Both the position numbers and the translations under genes were made by a program. 5,856 nt of DNA from Promethearchaeota archaeon (GTDB lineage Archaea > Asgardarchaeota > Lokiarchaeia > Sigynarchaeales > MK-D1), in contig JAEOUK010000053.1 in assembly GCA_016839385.1 (NCBI GenBank), positions 1-5,856 of the forward strand, in the 5' to 3' direction. Shown here one piece after another: positions 1 through 3,447 of this stretch. Under the pieces are notes generated by a model. The model did no database searches and was not told the origin of the DNA. It worked only from the letters and a program-made list of their open reading frames with translations. Each line of letters begins with the position of its first letter. The first letter of the stretch is position 1.

Positions 1-802
1 CCATTTTTTTAATTCCGTCTAGAATTTTTCTGTTTATTGTTTTGAATACTAAGAACGATACGGAAAATAATGATGCAACTATTGAAAGCATGAGTAACCA
101 CTCCCATAAAGGTGCCCATTGCCACATTGGTAAATATGACCAAAACGGGGTATCATACCAGAGATAAGGCACGGAGTAGAAAAATCCAAAGAAAGTTGGA
201 GTCAAAATCCATGTAACAGTTATCAAAAGGATTCGCACTAAACGGGGATTTTTTACTCCTATCTCCTTATCAAGTATATCTTTAAACAAGATAAACTGGG
301 ATGCCACAAGTATTCCGCTTGCCATAAAGAATATAAATGCAAAATCTGCAACAATGTCATGCCATGGGTAGTTAGATGGTAACGGAATTAATGCATCAAA
401 CATCTCTCCTGTGTCTTCAGAAAGTACACCTGTTAAAAAGAAACCAACTAAACCAATAATTAATACCACGATTGTAACATTTCCCATTATTTTTCTACCG
501 ATTTTAGTTCCATCTCCAATCAATGTTCTTCTTATAGCAAAAGCGGGTGGGATCATTAATAGTCCCGTCGCCATCATTCCGAAATTCAAAATAACTGGTA
601 GGGGAGTGAATCTAAGGGAACCCAAATCACTGATATAGTTAATAAATGGATTAAATCCTGCTGGATCATATCCAGGACCTGCTTTATCTAATTGACCGAC
701 TAATATTCCAAAAACTATAGTTATCATCCAAATTGTAAAAGCAGAAATCACACAAAATTTGATGAATTGTGCAGAAACAAAGAGAGAATCTGTTTTTTTC
801 AT
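1..802 (-). CDS. DUF998-like six-helix membrane protein (3' end cut by window edge)
   Basis: This frame is open from an ATG at 802 to the window edge without a stop, giving 267 visible residues. The protein is an integral membrane protein with about six hydrophobic segments, near residues 13-36, 67-90, 105-125, 150-173, 189-211 and 234-254. Two features resemble the DUF998 family: a loop reading NYISDLGSLRFTP before the second helix, and a GVLSED...WHDIVADFAF stretch leading into the fourth helix. The loop around residues 212-236 is unusually rich in tryptophan and tyrosine. The visible end (TINRKILDGIKKM) is basic and follows the sixth helix, so probably little is missing. The function of this family is not known to me; a distant relation to Frag1/DRAM-type membrane proteins is possible. 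The gene lies 59 bp downstream of the preceding minus-strand gene and may be co-transcribed with it or use its own promoter. No Shine-Dalgarno precedes the ATG. The family call is from remembered motifs and is moderate; the coding call is strong. Confidence 0.82.
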   Translation of the reverse strand, partial: MKKTDSLFVSAQFIKFCVISAFTIWMITIVFGILVGQLDKAGPGYDPAGFNPFINYISDLGSLRFTPLPVILNFGMMATGLLMIPPAFAIRRTLIGDGTKIGRKIMGNVTIVVLIIGLVGFFLTGVLSEDTGEMFDALIPLPSNYPWHDIVADFAFIFFMASGILVASQFILFKDILDKEIGVKNPRLVRILLITVTWILTPTFFGFFYSVPYLWYDTPFWSYLPMWQWAPLWEWLLMLSIVASLFSVSFLVFKTINRKILDGIKKM

Positions 803-814
803 ACAATAAATTCA

Positions 815-848
815 CAGATAAATAATAAAAAATTATTGAAATTTAAAC
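815..848 (-). promoter_or_regulatory. Possible internal promoter and oligo-T tract before the DUF998-like gene
   Basis: On the minus strand a TTTAAATT box (847-840) follows a purine-rich stretch (AAAGAGAAAGG) that could act as a BRE. This would start transcription near 817, about 15 nt before the ATG at 802. A T6 run (832-827) lies just downstream and could instead terminate transcripts of the upstream gene, or act as the TATA element of a leaderless transcript. Box and T-run are visible in the sequence; their roles are inferred. Confidence 0.35.
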
Positions 849-861
849 ACCTTTCTCTTTA

Positions 862-1587
862 CTAAATATTCTCAGTTTGTGGTTTTGACTTATTATAAGT
901 GATTAACTGCCATGCGATAAACAAAATGGGAACTCCTGTATTAAATTCCAAAAAACTATTGAAGAATAAAACAGATGCTGCTTCGGTTAATGGACGTATT
1001 CCCGCAGATAATAAGGTAATCTCCATTGCAAAATGGACTAAAAATCCCGTAAGAAAGAGAAATCCCAATCTCAGCCATGTTAACGATTTAAACGGCTTCC
1101 AAATATATTTCAAGATAATTAATAACAGATAACCTCCTACAACCATACCAATTTGAGTCCAACGATTATCTTTCATATGACGGACTATATCGACAGTGGA
1201 GTCACTTAATGGCAACAATTTTGGTAGAAATGCAATTGCAAACCATCCTGCATATAGTAGCACTGTCCAATACACATTTTGCTTCCAATTCTTTAAATTA
1301 AACATTAAAGTCACATAGCTAAACTCAATCATTCCGTATGTAAACGAAAAATAAATCAAAAACGTCAAAGGATTCAATCCGTCAGGGAGTGAAAATATTT
1401 CTCGACTGCCTTGGATTGTATAAAAAAACACAAAATCTGAAATGAAAACTATTATCGCACCAAATAATCCAAAGAAAAATTGCAAATAATATTTTTTTCG
1501 TAATAACAAAATCATCCAAATCACGCAGAACGTGATGTCCAATATAATAAACTCCCAACCTAAAATTCTACTACCATCATGACTCAT
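862..1587 (-). CDS. Uncharacterised seven-helix membrane protein coupled to the SDR gene
   Basis: This 241-residue protein is almost entirely hydrophobic, with about seven membrane segments near residues 11-29, 34-58, 73-96, 104-123, 145-163, 171-192 and 205-229. I do not recognise a characterised family with certainty; it faintly recalls uncharacterised bacterial membrane proteins of similar length. Several acidic or polar residues sit inside or at the edge of helices: E12, D17, D51, E88, H185, E189, N210, E214 and N216. Such residues are unusual for a mere anchor and suggest substrate binding, catalysis or transport. The ATG at 1587 overlaps the TGA of the upstream dehydrogenase gene as ATGA, and a strong Shine-Dalgarno lies 7 nt upstream, so the start is well supported. 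The stop is TAG at 862-864. Tight coupling implies that it acts with the dehydrogenase, for example on a membrane-soluble substrate, but no reaction can be assigned. Confidence 0.88.
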   Translation of the reverse strand: MSHDGSRILGWEFIILDITFCVIWMILLLRKKYYLQFFFGLFGAIIVFISDFVFFYTIQGSREIFSLPDGLNPLTFLIYFSFTYGMIEFSYVTLMFNLKNWKQNVYWTVLLYAGWFAIAFLPKLLPLSDSTVDIVRHMKDNRWTQIGMVVGGYLLLIILKYIWKPFKSLTWLRLGFLFLTGFLVHFAMEITLLSAGIRPLTEAASVLFFNSFLEFNTGVPILFIAWQLITYNKSKPQTENI

Positions 1588-2399
1588 GTATTTACTCCTC
1601 CATTATTCCATATTTTCATTATGAGATCTAACCACCGTGCTGGAAGAAATTCTGAAAGTCTCCTTAGTTTATTATTTTTCACCCGATAAACTAGTTTGGT
1701 TCGTTTGTTATGAATTGCTCTATACACGGTTTCTGCCATGTATATTGGATCTGCACAACCTTCGTTGTTCAGTACTTCAAAAACCCGATTCATCTGTTGT
1801 TCAAAATCAGATCCTTCACAAGATTTCTTATATTCTGCTTTAGTGCAGTCCATCATTTGCGTATTTATTGATCCGGGTTGAATTTTTATTACTTTTATGT
1901 CTTTAAACATCAATTCTCGACGTAATGAGTCTGAAAATCCCTCAACCGCACATTTTGAAATTCCGTATGGACCATTAAATGGCCACGAGATTCGCGCAGC
2001 TTCAGATGAAATATTGATTATTCGACTACCTTTTCGTAAAAGAGGATAAAATGCTTGAACTACTCGTATATAACCCATAAGGTTAATATCAAGAAGTTTT
2101 TCTAAATCTGGCAGATCTAATTCTACAATTGGACCCCCTATGAATATTCCCGCATTATTTACGATACATGAGATATGTGCAAACTTGTCCTTGACACGGT
2201 TTAAAGTCGATTCTATGCTTTTTGGATTTGTAACATCCATAAGGAATGGATAGATATCTTCACTCCCAGCAAATCTTTTTAATCCATTCTCATCGACATC
2301 TGTAGCAATTACAGTATCACCTTTAGCTAATAAATAATATGTAATAGAACGACCAATACCATTGGCAGCACCAGTAATCAAAACAATTTCATTAGTCAT
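1584..2399 (-). CDS. Short-chain dehydrogenase/reductase (classical SDR, 17beta-HSD/retinol dehydrogenase-like)
   Basis: This 271-residue enzyme should be a cytoplasmic NAD(P)-dependent oxidoreductase acting on an alcohol/carbonyl pair. The Rossmann dinucleotide motif TGAANGIG is at residues 9-16. D34 at the end of the second strand favours NAD(H) over NADP(H). D55 is the adenine-binding aspartate and NNAG is at 81-84. The catalytic tetrad is complete: N106, S132, Y145 and K149 (YGISK). PGSI follows at 175-178. The substrate-binding half and the C-terminal FLPARWLDLIMKIW stretch resemble the 17beta-hydroxysteroid/retinol dehydrogenase-like branch, whose substrates are often lipophilic; the real substrate is unknown. 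The length is usual for the family with a short C-terminal extension. The ATG at 2399 is preceded by no Shine-Dalgarno, but a near-consensus TATA box predicts a leader of only a few bases, supporting this start. The TGA overlaps the next gene by 4 bp. Across 125 bp lies a divergent haloalkane dehalogenase gene. Confidence 0.95.
   Translation of the reverse strand: MTNEIVLITGAANGIGRSITYYLLAKGDTVIATDVDENGLKRFAGSEDIYPFLMDVTNPKSIESTLNRVKDKFAHISCIVNNAGIFIGGPIVELDLPDLEKLLDINLMGYIRVVQAFYPLLRKGSRIINISSEAARISWPFNGPYGISKCAVEGFSDSLRRELMFKDIKVIKIQPGSINTQMMDCTKAEYKKSCEGSDFEQQMNRVFEVLNNEGCADPIYMAETVYRAIHNKRTKLVYRVKNNKLRRLSEFLPARWLDLIMKIWNNGGVNT
1595..1601 (-). promoter_or_regulatory. Strong Shine-Dalgarno (GGAGGAG) inside the end of the SDR gene
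   Basis: On the minus strand GGAGGAG lies 7 nt before the ATG at 1587, inside the last codons of the dehydrogenase gene. It is the only strong Shine-Dalgarno seen before a gene start in the window. The first genes of transcripts here lack one. This fits the archaeal pattern of leaderless first genes and Shine-Dalgarno-led internal cistrons, and it supports the chosen start. Confidence 0.8.
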
Positions 2400-2425
2400 G
2401 CTTGTGACTACAATCAGCTAGAATA

Positions 2426-2440
2426 TATATAAAAATTTCT
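2426..2440 (-). promoter_or_regulatory. Archaeal BRE/TATA promoter of the SDR gene
   Basis: The minus strand reads AGAAATT followed by TTTATATA (2433-2426), a full match to the archaeal TATA consensus with a purine-rich BRE in front. Placing the start 26-27 nt downstream of the box centre gives about 2403, only about 4 nt before the ATG at 2399, so the mRNA would be nearly leaderless. This agrees with the missing Shine-Dalgarno. Box and spacing are seen; transcription start is inferred. Confidence 0.7.
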
Positions 2441-2446
2441 TGAAAT
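2435..2446. promoter_or_regulatory. Possible operator: inverted repeat ATTTC-TT-GAAAT over the BRE
   Basis: Two perfect 5-base arms with a 2-base spacer sit just upstream of the TATA box of the dehydrogenase gene and overlap its BRE. A protein bound here could block or aid TFB/TBP. Short AT-rich inverted repeats arise easily by chance in such DNA, so this is a weak call. Confidence 0.25.
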
Positions 2447-2473
2447 CAAATAAATGGCTGTATGTGATAGATA

Positions 2474-2503
2474 TTTTTAAAACTTAAACAGATTATTAAT
2501 AAT
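2474..2503 (+). promoter_or_regulatory. Promoter region of the haloalkane dehalogenase gene with a 12-bp palindrome
   Basis: TTTTTAAAA at 2474-2482 is a TATA-like box that would start transcription near 2505, leaving a 20 nt leader without a Shine-Dalgarno. A perfect palindrome, ATTATTAATAAT (2492-2503), lies between that box and the gene, next to the predicted start. Alternatively the palindrome, centred 27 nt before the ATG at 2525, is itself the TATA element of a leaderless mRNA. The two readings cannot be separated from sequence alone. Confidence 0.4.
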
Positions 2504-2524
2504 TCCTAAAGCGAAAGAATATGT

Positions 2525-3427
2525 ATGAAGATTTATCGCACTCCAGAACGCCGTTTTAAAAATTTAAAGGACTATCCTTTTAGTCCAAATTATGTTGTTG
2601 TGGAGGATCAAATTCGAATTCATTATGTAGATGAAGGTTCAAAGGATTCAGAACCAATTTTACTTATGCATGGAGAGCCATCATGGTCTTATTTATATCG
2701 GAAAATGATTCCAGAATTAGTTAAGGCAGGATTTCGGGTAATAGCTCCTGATTTAGTAGGATTTGGAAAATCAGATAAACCTGCTAAGAAATCAGATTAT
2801 TCTTATGCTGCTCAAATAAAATGGATGCAGTCCTGGTTGGAACAAATAAATCTAAAGAAAGTAACGATGTTCTGTCAGGATTGGGGTTCCTTGATTGGAT
2901 TACGGCTGGCAGTGGCTAATAAAGAACGATTTAAGAGAATTATAGTCGCAAATGGCGGACTGCCAGCTCCAAGGGTAGATTCAAGACCCCCTCCTAAAAA
3001 ATTCTTGTGGTGGAGAAAATTCTCTCAGACAGTTCCAATATTACCAATCGGGAAGATAATTCAAATGGGAACTTATGGCACACTCTCTAAATCTGTAATT
3101 CGAGCTTATAAAGCTCCTTTTCCTGCAGAAAAATATAAAGCTGGAGCGAGGATTTTTCCCTCATTAGTGCCTATTTCTCCTGATGACGCTGAAGCTGGAA
3201 ATAATGCAAAAGCTTGGGAGGAATTTGCACAATGGAATATTCCTCTTCTAACAGCATTTTCAAATAAAGATGGAATCACTAGAGGTGGTGAGATTAAATT
3301 CCAGAAAATAGCGTTAGGTGCACAAAATCTAGTGCATCCGATAGTAAAAGATGCAGGACATTTCTTACAAGAAGAAAAACCAGGAGAACTAGTTGAGATA
3401 ATCTTAGATTTCATTAGAAATAATTAG
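2525..3427 (+). CDS. Haloalkane dehalogenase, subfamily HLD-I (DhlA-like)
   Basis: This 300-residue alpha/beta hydrolase should replace a halogen on an alkyl carbon by hydroxyl, giving an alcohol and a halide, in the cytoplasm. The N-terminus (RTPERRF...YPFSPNYV) and the HGEPSWSYLYRKMIP stretch (49-63) closely recall DhlA of Xanthobacter, including E51 for the oxyanion hole. The nucleophile is D119 in CQDWGS, with W120 as first halide-binding residue. W162 or W163 in the cap is the likely second halide-binding tryptophan. The acid D249 lies late (SNKDG) and the base is H279 (DAGHFLQEE). This Asp-His-Asp triad marks subfamily I rather than II. HGEP instead of HGFP, plus the cap tryptophans, argue against epoxide hydrolase or fluoroacetate dehalogenase. 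Length is near the family norm (DhlA has about 310). The ATG at 2525 matches the family N-terminus; an ATG at 2521 is out of frame. Substrate range is unknown. The gene may come from bacteria, but its base usage looks like that of its neighbours. Confidence 0.93.
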   Translation: MKIYRTPERRFKNLKDYPFSPNYVVVEDQIRIHYVDEGSKDSEPILLMHGEPSWSYLYRKMIPELVKAGFRVIAPDLVGFGKSDKPAKKSDYSYAAQIKWMQSWLEQINLKKVTMFCQDWGSLIGLRLAVANKERFKRIIVANGGLPAPRVDSRPPPKKFLWWRKFSQTVPILPIGKIIQMGTYGTLSKSVIRAYKAPFPAEKYKAGARIFPSLVPISPDDAEAGNNAKAWEEFAQWNIPLLTAFSNKDGITRGGEIKFQKIALGAQNLVHPIVKDAGHFLQEEKPGELVEIILDFIRNN

Positions 3428-3433
3428 GAAAAT

Positions 3434-3447
3434 AAAAAAATTTTTTT
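3434..3447. terminator. Bidirectional oligo-T terminator (A7T7) between convergent genes
   Basis: Seven A followed by seven T form a 14-bp palindrome in the 18 bp between the two convergent stop codons, entering the TAA of the minus-strand gene. It places a T7 run on the plus strand 13 nt after the dehalogenase stop, and a T7 run on the minus strand just after the surface-protein stop. Archaeal RNA polymerase can terminate on oligo-T without a hairpin, so one element could serve both genes. Confidence 0.6.

Noticed and set aside
411..638. Plus-strand open frame of 75 codons
   Set aside because: It lies opposite the DUF998-like gene, whose minus-strand frame is open over 267 codons with clear membrane helices. 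The plus-strand product has no recognisable pattern and no promoter.
899..1132. Plus-strand open frame of 77 codons
   Set aside because: It is antisense to the seven-helix membrane protein gene and shows no domain or start signal.
1637..1843. Plus-strand open frame of 68 codons
   Set aside because: It is antisense to the SDR gene, whose motifs are complete and unmistakable.
3106..3414. Minus-strand open frame of 102 codons
   Set aside because: It is antisense to the dehalogenase gene in the stretch that encodes its catalytic Asp and His; the translated product has no protein-like features.
2525..3427. Epoxide hydrolase or fluoroacetate dehalogenase instead of haloalkane dehalogenase
   Set aside because: The oxyanion motif is HGEP and not HGFP, the N-terminus resembles DhlA, and the cap offers tryptophans W162/W163 where epoxide hydrolases use tyrosines.
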